A stretch of DNA of 34,228 bases, from IMG/VR virus record IMGVR_UViG_3300033995_000490, positions 1 to 34,228 of that record, one strand, 5' to 3'. Positions 22,185 through 30,388 of this stretch are shown here, piece after piece (positions within the stretch are counted from its first letter, which is position 1; every line of letters starts with the position of its first letter). A program made the translations under genes and the position numbers. The notes under the pieces were generated by a model. The model saw only the letters and a list, made by a program, of their open reading frames with translations. It did not search any database and was not told the DNA's origin. This DNA comes from a virus.

Positions 22185-23273
22185 ATGGAAGCGCACATTT
22201 ACATCGAAGGTCAAATTGGTTCATCTTACAAAGAAGATGGAACGGTAGACGTTAGTGGTGTTGAATTGCAAGACGTTATTTCTCAGGTTCGCAGAAATGC
22301 TGATGCCGAAAAGATTACTTGCCATATTACCAGTCAGGGCGGCTCAGTGGACTCAGGTCGCAAAATAGCCCAATACCTCGCATCACTTCCCAATGTGCAT
22401 ACGCTAGCTGAGGTTCAATGCGCTTCTATTGCTACGGAGATTCACTTGGCCGTACCTATTGAACGCAGGAAGGTAGCGGCAGGAACGTCCTACCTTATTC
22501 ACCAGCCTATGTTCTCATTTCAGCGCGGCATCGCATTGAACAAAGACGAATTGGCAAGTATGTCAACTGAAATAGGACATACTCAGGCCGAAATGGTGAG
22601 CAACTACGCAAAGGCTACAGGAATGGATAAGACCGCTCTTGAATTGCTTATGCAACAAGAAACAGCGTTAACCCCTGAGCAATGCGTGGAGTTTGGGTTC
22701 GCTTCTGAAATCGTAACAAATGCAACCGTAGCGGTTGCCCTAATTAAACCAAAACAATCAACTGAAATCATGGCAACATTGAAAGAAGAAATCGCAGCAA
22801 TGCGCATTCAAATCGCTTCGCTAATCGCGGGCAAACCTGTTAAAGCAGTATCATTAGATCTAACCACAATCGAGGGCGTTCCTGTAGTCGTAGTGACTGA
22901 GGAAGATATGCCTAAAGTTGGTGATGCGGTTATTGATGCTGAGGGCAATCCAGTACCCGATGCAACTCATAATTTCGAAGGGTTACAAGTAGTTACCGTT
23001 GATGGTGTTATTACTGAAATCATCGAAGTAGAGGTAGTTGACGTTGAGGCATTAGCTTCTGAATTGGCTACTTTGAAAGCAGAACGCGAAGCAGAACAAA
23101 CTGCATTTGCTGAATTGCAAAAGGAATTTGCTCAAGTGGCAAAATTGCAATCTACTTACAAACCAGCAGCACAACAAGTGGCTTTCAAAAAGCAAGTAGT
23201 TGATTCTGCAAAAGAGGTTTCAAGTTACTCAACAATTAAAGAAGCCCTTGCCGCGCGTAAGGCTAAAAAATAA
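22185..23273 (+). CDS. ClpP-like capsid maturation protease with C-terminal scaffold region, 362 aa
   Basis: Residues 1-190 form a ClpP/S14-type serine protease: oxyanion-loop G52-G53-S54, nucleophile S81 (QCAS81IA) and H106 (YLIH106QP). By alignment from the conserved E-F-G the third triad residue would be a glutamate (MQQETAL), not aspartate. Residues about 196-362 are acidic and helical at both ends and resemble a scaffolding domain. ATG 22185 gives MEAHIYIEG, a normal ClpP-like start; a GTG at 22167 is possible. It would process head proteins during maturation and lies just upstream of the capsid gene. Confidence 0.85.
   Translation: MEAHIYIEGQIGSSYKEDGTVDVSGVELQDVISQVRRNADAEKITCHITSQGGSVDSGRKIAQYLASLPNVHTLAEVQCASIATEIHLAVPIERRKVAAGTSYLIHQPMFSFQRGIALNKDELASMSTEIGHTQAEMVSNYAKATGMDKTALELLMQQETALTPEQCVEFGFASEIVTNATVAVALIKPKQSTEIMATLKEEIAAMRIQIASLIAGKPVKAVSLDLTTIEGVPVVVVTEEDMPKVGDAVIDAEGNPVPDATHNFEGLQVVTVDGVITEIIEVEVVDVEALASELATLKAEREAEQTAFAELQKEFAQVAKLQSTYKPAAQQVAFKKQVVDSAKEVSSYSTIKEALAARKAKK
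22770..23273 (+). CDS. Nested scaffold protein from internal start, 167 aa
   Basis: In-frame ATG at 22770 separates the protease from its C-terminal tail. It is preceded by AACTGAAATC, and GAAATCATGNCAA recurs almost exactly at the 24431 start (AAAGAAATC-ATG-CCAA). The product begins MATLKEEIAAMRIQI and ends in a helical, lysine-rich tail. This is the layout of lambda C/Nu3, where an internal start makes free scaffold. Predicted, not proven. Confidence 0.5.
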   Translation: MATLKEEIAAMRIQIASLIAGKPVKAVSLDLTTIEGVPVVVVTEEDMPKVGDAVIDAEGNPVPDATHNFEGLQVVTVDGVITEIIEVEVVDVEALASELATLKAEREAEQTAFAELQKEFAQVAKLQSTYKPAAQQVAFKKQVVDSAKEVSSYSTIKEALAARKAKK

Positions 23274-23302
23274 TAACTAACCAATCAAACAAATCAAATC
23301 AA

Positions 23303-24406
23303 ATGGCAATCCTTAACCCAGCAGACTTAGCCTTTAATGGCGAAGAAATAAAAGCCCTTTCTGAGGGTATCATGGAGGACGTGTACGCGAAACCCGCGAT
23401 GACCGAATTCCTTACTATCTACACAGGCATCAAAGCAAAGAAGCAAATCGCTTTTCTTGGAATTTTGTCAGGTTTGGTAGGACAAAAACACGATACTTCT
23501 AGCTGTTCTCCAATAGAGAATGATGCGGCTATCGAAAACACAGAAAAGTTTTGGGAGCCTGCTTACATCGATGACCGTTTTAGCGAGTGTTTTGATAACC
23601 TACTTGAAACCTTCTTTGTTTACGGTTTGAAAAATGGTGTTCAAAAGGGAGACCTTACCAATACTGACTTCGCTCTTTTCTTTGTTGAGCGTTACCAAGA
23701 TGCTATTGCTGAAATGTTCCACCGTCTTGTATGGTTTGGTGACACAGCAGCAGATGACACCGCTGGTGGTGGTATATTTGTAACGGCTGGTTTCGTTGCC
23801 AAGCGTTGGGATGCTTTCGATGGTATTTGGAAACAATTGTTTGCAATCGTTACCGCTACTCCAGCACGTAGAACTAGCGACTTGACTACCAAAAATGCAC
23901 AGTCTACTTTTGCATTGCAAGCGTTCAATTCAACGGATACAACTAACCGAGTTGTAACCAATACGCTTCAAAACTTGGTATTCAATTCTGATTTCCGTCT
24001 ACGCGACAAGGCTGATAAAATCATCATCGTTACTCAGTCAGTAGCTGACCAATATGTACGCGAATTGGAAGCTGGTGCAAACAACGGTCTTTCTGTAGCA
24101 TTCGAGTACATTCAAGACGGGGTGATGGTAATTAAGCGCATGGGTGTTACTATCTACGCTTATAGCTTTTGGGATCGCATGATTCAAGGCTACCAACGTA
24201 ATGCTGCAAGTGAGTTGAACTACTACCTTCCACACCGCGCTTTGTTGACTACTAAAGCTAACATTGCTTTCGGAACAGAAGAAGAAGGTACGCTTTCAGA
24301 AGTAGACGTTTTTGTTGACAAAAAAGACAAGAAAACATACTTTGACTTTGGTGCTAACTTAGACGCAAAAGTGTTGCAAGACTACTTGGTTCAAGTTGCT
24401 TATTAG
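23303..24406 (+). CDS. Major capsid protein, 367 aa
   Basis: Mostly assigned from context: it directly follows the protease/scaffold and precedes the tail-tube candidate. It has a long unstructured A-rich leader (23274-23302) and ends just upstream of the tail-tube gene. Size fits an HK97-fold capsid protein. Sequence features fit too: a helical opening (MAILNPADLAFNGEEIKALS), a central segment (FWEPAYIDDRFSECFDNLLE), many beta strands and no membrane or catalytic motif. Codon choice shifts here to GCT, CGT and GGT, as expected for a very highly expressed protein. Confidence 0.8.
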   Translation: MAILNPADLAFNGEEIKALSEGIMEDVYAKPAMTEFLTIYTGIKAKKQIAFLGILSGLVGQKHDTSSCSPIENDAAIENTEKFWEPAYIDDRFSECFDNLLETFFVYGLKNGVQKGDLTNTDFALFFVERYQDAIAEMFHRLVWFGDTAADDTAGGGIFVTAGFVAKRWDAFDGIWKQLFAIVTATPARRTSDLTTKNAQSTFALQAFNSTDTTNRVVTNTLQNLVFNSDFRLRDKADKIIIVTQSVADQYVRELEAGANNGLSVAFEYIQDGVMVIKRMGVTIYAYSFWDRMIQGYQRNAASELNYYLPHRALLTTKANIAFGTEEEGTLSEVDVFVDKKDKKTYFDFGANLDAKVLQDYLVQVAY

Positions 24407-24430
24407 TATTAACCTTTAACAAAAGAAATC

Positions 24431-25006
24431 ATGCCAATTTGCGATAATATCACAGCAGGAATAGCCTATGATTGCGCATATCCTCCGACAGGGGGTGTGA
24501 ACGATAGGCTTATCCTTTTGAACTATGCCGATATTGACGGTAATGTTACTTATGATAACACTAACCCGATAATTGTTACCAACATCACGCTCACAGCCCC
24601 AGCAGTTGGGTATGAGTACGAAGGTGTAAACAACTCAAATGAGCCACGTTCGGCAATGGTTAAAGGCCGTTACGTTAACGGATATGACCATGAGGTGAGA
24701 TTCAAATGCTTTGACAATAGCCCAGATGCAAAATTGCAACTAGGCAAATTAGACGGGGCGTTGGTAGTGGCAATAGTTCAGAATAACAGGAAGGGACTAG
24801 ACGGTAATTCAGCTTTTGAAATCTACGGTCTTGAAACAGGACTTCGGTTACAGGAATTGGAGCGTATTTTAGCCGATGCTGAAACACAAGGTGCATATAA
24901 CCTTTTGATTCGCAACGATGAAATTAGCCGCCCTTCAAGTTTGCCGCACACATTGTGGGATACCGATTATGCTACTACTCTTGCGCTGGTAAACGGCCTA
25001 GTGTAA
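24431..25006 (+). CDS. Major tail tube protein candidate, 191 aa
   Basis: Beta-rich protein starting MPICDNITAGIAYDCAYPPT. Directly after the capsid gene and immediately followed by a strong terminator, so it is likely co-expressed with capsid at high level. Size and strand content (RLILLNYADIDG, IVTNITLTAP, FKCFDNSP) fit a tail tube subunit. A capsid decoration or head protein is the main alternative. Confidence 0.6.
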   Translation: MPICDNITAGIAYDCAYPPTGGVNDRLILLNYADIDGNVTYDNTNPIIVTNITLTAPAVGYEYEGVNNSNEPRSAMVKGRYVNGYDHEVRFKCFDNSPDAKLQLGKLDGALVVAIVQNNRKGLDGNSAFEIYGLETGLRLQELERILADAETQGAYNLLIRNDEISRPSSLPHTLWDTDYATTLALVNGLV

Positions 25007-25022
25007 TCTAATCAATTGAAAT

Positions 25023-25065
25023 AAAAAAAGGCGGTGCGCGTGGAAACATGACACCGCTTTTTTTT
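25023..25065. terminator. Strong, symmetric intrinsic terminator
   Basis: A7-G-GCGGTG (25023-25036) pairs with CACCGC-T8 (25052-25065), 14 pairs including one G-T wobble, around a 15-nt loop. A and T runs on both sides make it work in either direction. It closes the capsid/tail-tube unit. Confidence 0.88.
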
Positions 25066-25067
25066 TG

Positions 25068-25075
25068 TAAATTCG
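25068..25075 (+). promoter_or_regulatory. Candidate promoter immediately after the terminator
   Basis: TAAATTCG, a one-base variant of TAnnTTTG, lies just before the ATG at 25080, implying a leaderless mRNA. The 11-mer GTAAATTCGCA is shared with 1676-1686. No clear TTG upstream, because the terminator stem occupies that space. Confidence 0.45.
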
Positions 25076-25079
25076 CAGC

Positions 25080-25619
25080 ATGACACCACTAGAATTAAAA
25101 GCATTACTCGAAGAGGTCAGCCCTTTAGTTGTTGTCCCCAAAGGTCAAATTGATAAGTCGCACCCAGTTGTGGTGAAATTCCTAGCGGTTCACAAAGAAT
25201 TAACGGGAAAAAAGGTAGGGCATGGAACTTGTCAAAGTTGCATATTGGATGCTTTATTTGAATTAAAGGGGCTAACCGAAACACAGTTAAAATTGATGAC
25301 GATGGAACGCAAATACAAACTAAAACCGAATGCGCTGGTTTACTTTAATCACGCTCATTATACGGTCGCAAACATTACTGACGATGTAGCTATAGAGATG
25401 GTAAAAGCCAACTCAGGACATTCACGCTCATTTGTAAATGGCGAGGCTTTGCTTGCCGAATTAGATGGCGTTGAAAAGCCAAAGGGTAAAAGAGGTAGAA
25501 AGGCTAAGGTAGTTGCGCCCGAAATTACCGAAACCGTAACGGAGGAAGTAACGGATGTTAACGCTGATAATCAATCGGGCGAAGTTGCCGAAACTATAAC
25601 TACGAAGGTTACTGAATAA
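25080..25619 (+). CDS. Hypothetical virion-region protein with AT-hook-like motif, 179 aa
   Basis: Two halves: a helical N-terminal part with C-x-x-C (HGTCQSCILDAL) and a histidine (NHAHYTV), and a low-complexity acidic tail after residue 137. Between them lies KPKGKRGRKAK, an AT-hook-like basic motif. First gene after the terminator, before portal. Might bind packaged DNA or help portal assembly, but no family is recognised. Confidence 0.6.
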   Translation: MTPLELKALLEEVSPLVVVPKGQIDKSHPVVVKFLAVHKELTGKKVGHGTCQSCILDALFELKGLTETQLKLMTMERKYKLKPNALVYFNHAHYTVANITDDVAIEMVKANSGHSRSFVNGEALLAELDGVEKPKGKRGRKAKVVAPEITETVTEEVTDVNADNQSGEVAETITTKVTE

Positions 25620-26935
25620 TGAGAATCAACATCGCCAAGATTCAAAAGCGCATAATTCGTAGGGACGACAAGTCTTTAGGCATTATCAACTATGACATTG
25701 ATAACGCATATCCTCAAAGGGTTGTGGACATTGTTAACGGGTCGGGCGTTGCGATCACTTGCATTGACATCTATTTCAAATTCATCAACGGCACAGGCTT
25801 TGCCGATGCTGCTTTAGGCGCAACGGTGGTAGATGGCGACCGATTAACCGCTGACAAGTTGCTTCGCAGATGTGCCTATGATTTCGCGATGCATGGAGGG
25901 TTTGCTATCCATAAAAATTACGACATAACAGGAAAGGAAACAACTTCTAGCCATGTTCCTTTTTCGCATTGTAGAATAGGAATTGATAGGGAAAGAAAGC
26001 CCGATTCAATTGCGGTCTATAATGACTGGGGGCGCGAAATTGACAAGCGAATAGATAAAGCAAAGATTGACTTTATAGAACTTTACAATCCCGACCCCGA
26101 AATAGTCAAAAAGCAAATAGAAACGGCTGGTGGAATTGAATACTACAAAGGTCAAATCTATTATCACGGGGCTGGTGGTGACGTTGCCTATCCGTTGTCG
26201 CATTTTGATAGCGAATTAGAGGACATCGAAACCGACAGCCAAATAAAGCTATTTAAGTATCGCAATATAAGCGGTTCGTTTATGGCTTCGCACATGATGG
26301 TCAGGTACGGCCAAGCTGAGGGCGATAATAACAACTCAGACGGCCTAGTAGAGCAGCTAAAGGAATTCCAAGGCGCGGACAATTTTAACCGCTTAATGCT
26401 TTTGGACATTGACACGCCTGAGCAAAAACCTGAGTTAATCCCGTTTACGCATTCAAATAACGACAAGCTATTTGAGTATCATGAGAAAAGCACGCAGGAC
26501 AATATCCGAAAGGTGTTTGCAATTCCAACGGTGTTTTTAGATGCGGTTGCTGGTTCGCTTGGTTTGTCTGCTCAATTGGATGATGCGGTTTCGTTCTATA
26601 ATCGCATGACTCAGGACGAAAGAGCAATTTTAGAGGAAACATTTGACTGGTTATTATTCGATACTTTTGGAGGCAGTTACAAAATTAAACCTCTGACAAT
26701 GGCCGACATAACAGAAAGGAATTTAGATGCGGAAACGGCCGACAAGGTTGCCAACGCTCAGGCTGAACTTCGTGGATCTGTTGGTGGTGTTACGGCATTG
26801 ATTACATTGCAACAGTCGATAAGCGCAGGACAAACGAGCGTGCCTGCTGGTATTGCTATGCTTCGCGAGATTTATGGCTTTAGTAATGAAATAGCACGCG
26901 AAATGTTAGCAGGCGTAACAGAACAAACGGCATGA
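25619..26935 (+). CDS. Portal protein, 438 aa
   Basis: Forms the dodecameric vertex through which DNA is packaged. Early segments (YPQRVVDIVNGSGVAITCID, then YFKFINGTGF) and the central helical stem resemble siphophage portals. The late region (FAIPTVFLDAV then QLDDAVSFYNRMTQDERAIL) is the portal wing/crown region seen in relatives. Length is typical. It lies downstream of capsid, whereas portals usually precede protease and capsid. Confidence 0.8.
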   Translation: MRINIAKIQKRIIRRDDKSLGIINYDIDNAYPQRVVDIVNGSGVAITCIDIYFKFINGTGFADAALGATVVDGDRLTADKLLRRCAYDFAMHGGFAIHKNYDITGKETTSSHVPFSHCRIGIDRERKPDSIAVYNDWGREIDKRIDKAKIDFIELYNPDPEIVKKQIETAGGIEYYKGQIYYHGAGGDVAYPLSHFDSELEDIETDSQIKLFKYRNISGSFMASHMMVRYGQAEGDNNNSDGLVEQLKEFQGADNFNRLMLLDIDTPEQKPELIPFTHSNNDKLFEYHEKSTQDNIRKVFAIPTVFLDAVAGSLGLSAQLDDAVSFYNRMTQDERAILEETFDWLLFDTFGGSYKIKPLTMADITERNLDAETADKVANAQAELRGSVGGVTALITLQQSISAGQTSVPAGIAMLREIYGFSNEIAREMLAGVTEQTA

Positions 26936-27447
26936 TAAACCTTATCAACATAACGGATTTTACTGAAAACAAGTTTCTGACTCAAAACCTTGACGACCGC
27001 GATATTGACCCCATAATTACGGAGGCTCAGGAGTTTGACATAAAGCCCATAATTGGAGCGGCTATGTACTTGGACATGATGAACAACCTAACGGCAGTGA
27101 AATACGTTGACTTGCTGGATGGCAAGATATACACTCCAAATGGTGAGTCAGATGCCATCTATTTTTCGGGGTTAAAAATGGCGTTGAAATACTATGTCTA
27201 CGCTCGCCTTTTGGTAGTGAATGGAGTTAAGTCTACGAATAGCGGTTTTGTTCAAAAGACGTTAGAAAATAGCGAAAGGATAAGCGGAACGCAGCTAACT
27301 CAAATGATAGCACAAACTCGCAGCGGTGCTAAGGTTTACGAAACGGAGGTAAGGGATTTTCTTTGCAATTACTCAGCGGTTTATCCTCTTTATTGTGAGG
27401 GGGTTCGCAAAAATAATGGTCACGGTTTTAGAATGAAAGCGATATGA
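26932..27447 (+). CDS. Head-tail connector-like protein (DUF6712-type), 171 aa
   Basis: All-helical (DFTENKFLTQNLDDRDIDPI, then ALKYYVYARLLV), resembling the adaptor proteins that follow portal or capsid genes in Bacteroidota phages. Overlaps portal by four bases. Would extend the portal channel toward the tail. Confidence 0.6.
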   Translation: MINLINITDFTENKFLTQNLDDRDIDPIITEAQEFDIKPIIGAAMYLDMMNNLTAVKYVDLLDGKIYTPNGESDAIYFSGLKMALKYYVYARLLVVNGVKSTNSGFVQKTLENSERISGTQLTQMIAQTRSGAKVYETEVRDFLCNYSAVYPLYCEGVRKNNGHGFRMKAI

Positions 27448-28184
27448 GCGCGTTAAATGATTTGGATGGAATGGTGCTACGGCAGGAGGTTTATCCACCT
27501 ATGCCAACCAAGAATGCGGAGTTAACATTCACCGAATGGGACGACCGTGTTATTGATATTTATCGCGTAATTCAAGACGTGGTGAATGGCGACAACGTGG
27601 ATGCGTATAATCCTGCTACCACATACGATGGGACGTCCTCAGATGTATACTTAAAATTCGTGGGCTATAATTCGCGCATTTGGCAAGCGGTTTTCGCTGG
27701 CACATTCTCAGGCGAAACTCCTGCTGAGGGTATTTACTGGACTCAGGTAACTTTGGCTCAAATGCTGCCAAATGTTTTGAAGCTGGCCGAAATTGGTAGC
27801 GGTGCAAGCCAATCGGTTAAAACGGTTAAATTGCATATTCCTACTGCACAAGTATTAACCTTAAACACAACGCCAGTACCCTTTGGAATTACCGTTCCAG
27901 CTGGATATTATGCACAATTATTGAGTGCGCAAATGAAAGCGACTTACGGGGGAACACCTTACGCTACCAACGTCACTCTTGAGATAGGCTTTCCAAGCGT
28001 TAAAGCTATTTTTACTGATAATGTTTTGGGCTTTAATTCAAACGCTTTTGTAAATATGGATTTTGAAAGTTCGGGAGCACAAGTGTCTGCAACGGATGTT
28101 GTAGTTTCCGTTAATGCTGGCAACCCAACAGCTGGCAATAGTGACATAGATTTATACCTTACTTATACGCTTGTTGAATTATGA
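27444..28184 (+). CDS. Tail/appendage protein with carbohydrate-binding-like module, 246 aa
   Basis: After a helical opening, residues about 50-102 read as a compact module (Y-N-P-A-T-T-Y-D-G, then RIWQAVFAGTFSGETPAEGI and YWTQV) resembling CBM5/12-type sugar-binding domains. The C-terminal half is beta-rich. It starts the distal tail gene cluster. Surface-glycan contact is inferred from the module only. Confidence 0.6.
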   Translation: MSALNDLDGMVLRQEVYPPMPTKNAELTFTEWDDRVIDIYRVIQDVVNGDNVDAYNPATTYDGTSSDVYLKFVGYNSRIWQAVFAGTFSGETPAEGIYWTQVTLAQMLPNVLKLAEIGSGASQSVKTVKLHIPTAQVLTLNTTPVPFGITVPAGYYAQLLSAQMKATYGGTPYATNVTLEIGFPSVKAIFTDNVLGFNSNAFVNMDFESSGAQVSATDVVVSVNAGNPTAGNSDIDLYLTYTLVEL

Positions 28185-28546
28185 GCATAGTTAGAAAGTC
28201 CGACAGGGTAATTCAGGTTACGGTTACGGGAGGCAATGGAACGCCCGTAACTATTTCAACGCTTGCCGATTTGGAAATTTTAGCCTACCAATTTCCGAAG
28301 CGTATCATTCAAAGATGGCTGCTTTCAGATAGTGAAATAACAACGGTTAACAATGCTGCTGGTATTGTGAGCGTTAATTTTGACCGAGCAAATACGCAAA
28401 CGCTAAACTTTAAGAACGATCCTTGTTTATTGGAGGTGGTGGCATCATTTACGGATATTGATTTTGAAGGTGGTATTAAGCGCGATGTGGCCACAGGAAT
28501 AGAGTTATCAATAGTTGAGGACAGTCCAACTGCTTATGAGCAATGA
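28181..28546 (+). CDS. Tail appendage protein, 121 aa
   Basis: Beta-rich small protein (RVIQVTVTGGNGTPVTISTL), with no recognised motif. Its strand pattern (L-E-V-V-A-S-F-T-D-I-D) resembles small fibre-base or baseplate-wedge proteins. Overlaps both neighbours by four bases. Confidence 0.5.
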   Translation: MSIVRKSDRVIQVTVTGGNGTPVTISTLADLEILAYQFPKRIIQRWLLSDSEITTVNNAAGIVSVNFDRANTQTLNFKNDPCLLEVVASFTDIDFEGGIKRDVATGIELSIVEDSPTAYEQ

Positions 28547-30174
28547 TAACGGCAACCGCGATACTTACGGAAACGATAGTAGTTACCGCATCTTTAGGCG
28601 GAAACGTATGCCAGCCAGCGACATATACGCTTGTTGATGAAGATGCCAATGTGCTAGACACGGGTTCAATTATTTCGGGCGGTGCAGAAACCATAATTGC
28701 ACCCGATGGTACTGTTTTACGCGATGGGTTACCTTATGGCTCAGTATTAAGCGGAGGCACAATAGACGTATTGAGCGACCCGTGTTTGGATGCGACCGTT
28801 GAAAATTCAGACGTTACCTTTACTCAAGATATTGTTTCGGGTGCAACATACGTTTTATACGATTACGAATTTGAGTTTCAAGACCCTGATGGCGTTGTTA
28901 TTTCTACTGAAATAGTACCAGCTATGTCTGCATCAACGTTTAATTTTCCAACAGGATTTGGTGCTGATGCTATTTTACAACGCAACGGAACGCAAATTAA
29001 AACCATTGCAAGCGGTGCTACGTTTAACCTAATTACCAAATTAGACGGGGCTGCAAACAACGGCACATGGGATGGAGTAGATACCTTAGACTTTACAAGC
29101 GACTGCCCACCAATCCCAAGCGTATCACTCGCAGTAAGCGACACAACGCCTGACGTAGGGCAAGTGATTACACTAACCGCCACACCTACCAATATAACCC
29201 CAACAGGTTACACCTTCTTTACTTATGACGGGGTTACTATTCAGTTAATAATTCAGCAAGCTGGCGCGGTTTATAATTGGACGGTCAACCGTTCGGGTAG
29301 TTACGATGTGTATGTAATGGCAAGCGATGGCACAGATTCAGTAAGTGATTTTGTGCCAATAGTTGCGACCCAAACATACTTAGCCGTTACCACCAACTAC
29401 ATGAATGCGGTAGGTATTCCTGACAATGGTAGTGCAAGTATTTACGGGGTAACTAATAACGCTTGTTGGGTAGCTTGGGAGAATTTCTTTCAAACCCTTA
29501 CCACAAACAGCCTACTTTCAAAGCACTACTATATTAGGGGAATGATGGGAAGCGCGGCAACGGCAGCTAACTACAAATTCAATGCAATAAACCCATTAGA
29601 TACTGATGCAGCATATCGCGCTACCTATTCGGGCGGAGTAACATTTAGCGCATTAGGCACACAAGGTAACGGTTCAAACGGTTACGCTGATTCAAAATTC
29701 AACGATACCGCGGCTGGGGTTACGCGAACTGATTTTGGAATTACGATGTATTCAAGAACGGATAGCACAGCAAGTGGTGTAGATATGGGTATTGCTGGGT
29801 TAAGTTGGGTATGGCTTTGGATTAAGCAAAGTGCGTCCGTAGACTTTGCAGGAATTTATGACGATGCCAATTTTAACGGCAACTATGCGGCTAATTCTAA
29901 AGGTGTGTTTAGTGTAAATCGCGACCCATCGGAAGCTAATAGACAAAGGTTATATCGCAATGGTGCTAACATCGGTACACGTAGTGGCCACGCAGTTCAG
30001 CCATTAAACAACCTTAGCATATTTGAGATGGCAAGAAATATTGGCGTACCCGCTACTTATTCGTCACGTCAATACACTTACTTCGCTGCGCATACAGGTA
30101 TGACAGCCGCACAAACCGCGATATATCACACGGCAATTGAAACACTTCAAACCGCATTAAATAGACAAGCATAA
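28543..30174 (+). CDS. Tail fibre / receptor-binding protein 1, 543 aa
   Basis: Modular adhesin. The N-terminal 140 residues are beta-rich and probably attach to the tail. Residues 144-186 form a short module, 192-264 an Ig-like module (SVSLAVSDTTPDVGQVITLT), and about 275-543 a lectin-like C-terminal domain that ends AIYHTAIETLQTALNRQA. Both internal modules recur in the gene at 30389. This is the likely receptor-binding region. Divergent C-termini behind shared modules suggest domain swapping. Confidence 0.7.
   Translation: MITATAILTETIVVTASLGGNVCQPATYTLVDEDANVLDTGSIISGGAETIIAPDGTVLRDGLPYGSVLSGGTIDVLSDPCLDATVENSDVTFTQDIVSGATYVLYDYEFEFQDPDGVVISTEIVPAMSASTFNFPTGFGADAILQRNGTQIKTIASGATFNLITKLDGAANNGTWDGVDTLDFTSDCPPIPSVSLAVSDTTPDVGQVITLTATPTNITPTGYTFFTYDGVTIQLIIQQAGAVYNWTVNRSGSYDVYVMASDGTDSVSDFVPIVATQTYLAVTTNYMNAVGIPDNGSASIYGVTNNACWVAWENFFQTLTTNSLLSKHYYIRGMMGSAATAANYKFNAINPLDTDAAYRATYSGGVTFSALGTQGNGSNGYADSKFNDTAAGVTRTDFGITMYSRTDSTASGVDMGIAGLSWVWLWIKQSASVDFAGIYDDANFNGNYAANSKGVFSVNRDPSEANRQRLYRNGANIGTRSGHAVQPLNNLSIFEMARNIGVPATYSSRQYTYFAAHTGMTAAQTAIYHTAIETLQTALNRQA
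28972..29100 (+). repeat. Fibre linker module, copy 1 (43 codons)
   Basis: Encodes ILQRNGTQIKTIASGATFNL and then TKLDGA. Homologous and equal in length (129 nt) to 30437-30565, and related to 30590-30715. Confidence 0.85.
29116..29334 (+). repeat. Ig-like module, copy 1 (73 codons)
   Basis: Encodes PSVSLAVSDTTPDVGQVITL onward. Same length as 30731-30949 and highly similar in protein, with many silent differences, so the duplication is old or under selection. Confidence 0.85.
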
Positions 30175-30386
30175 TGGTGATACTTGGAGAATTAACAGAA
30201 TTACAGGCGCAAGAGTTAACGGGTCAATTGTACGCACCCGACTTGTACTTCAACCCTATTCAAGTTGAAGGCGTTTGGTACATTTCGATTGAAGAAATGC
30301 AAGGATGCGTTAACCCTATTTTTGATTGGGTTAAAACGCTGCCTATCAAAATGGTTGAAATACCAATCCCAATTGAAAATAAATAA
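30174..30386 (+). CDS. Small protein between fibre genes, 70 aa
   Basis: Acidic, begins MVILGELTELQAQELTGQLY and contains VEGVWYISIEEM. Position between two fibre genes suggests a fibre chaperone or minor tail part. No family recognised. Confidence 0.55.
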   Translation: MVILGELTELQAQELTGQLYAPDLYFNPIQVEGVWYISIEEMQGCVNPIFDWVKTLPIKMVEIPIPIENK

Positions 30387-30388
30387 AA

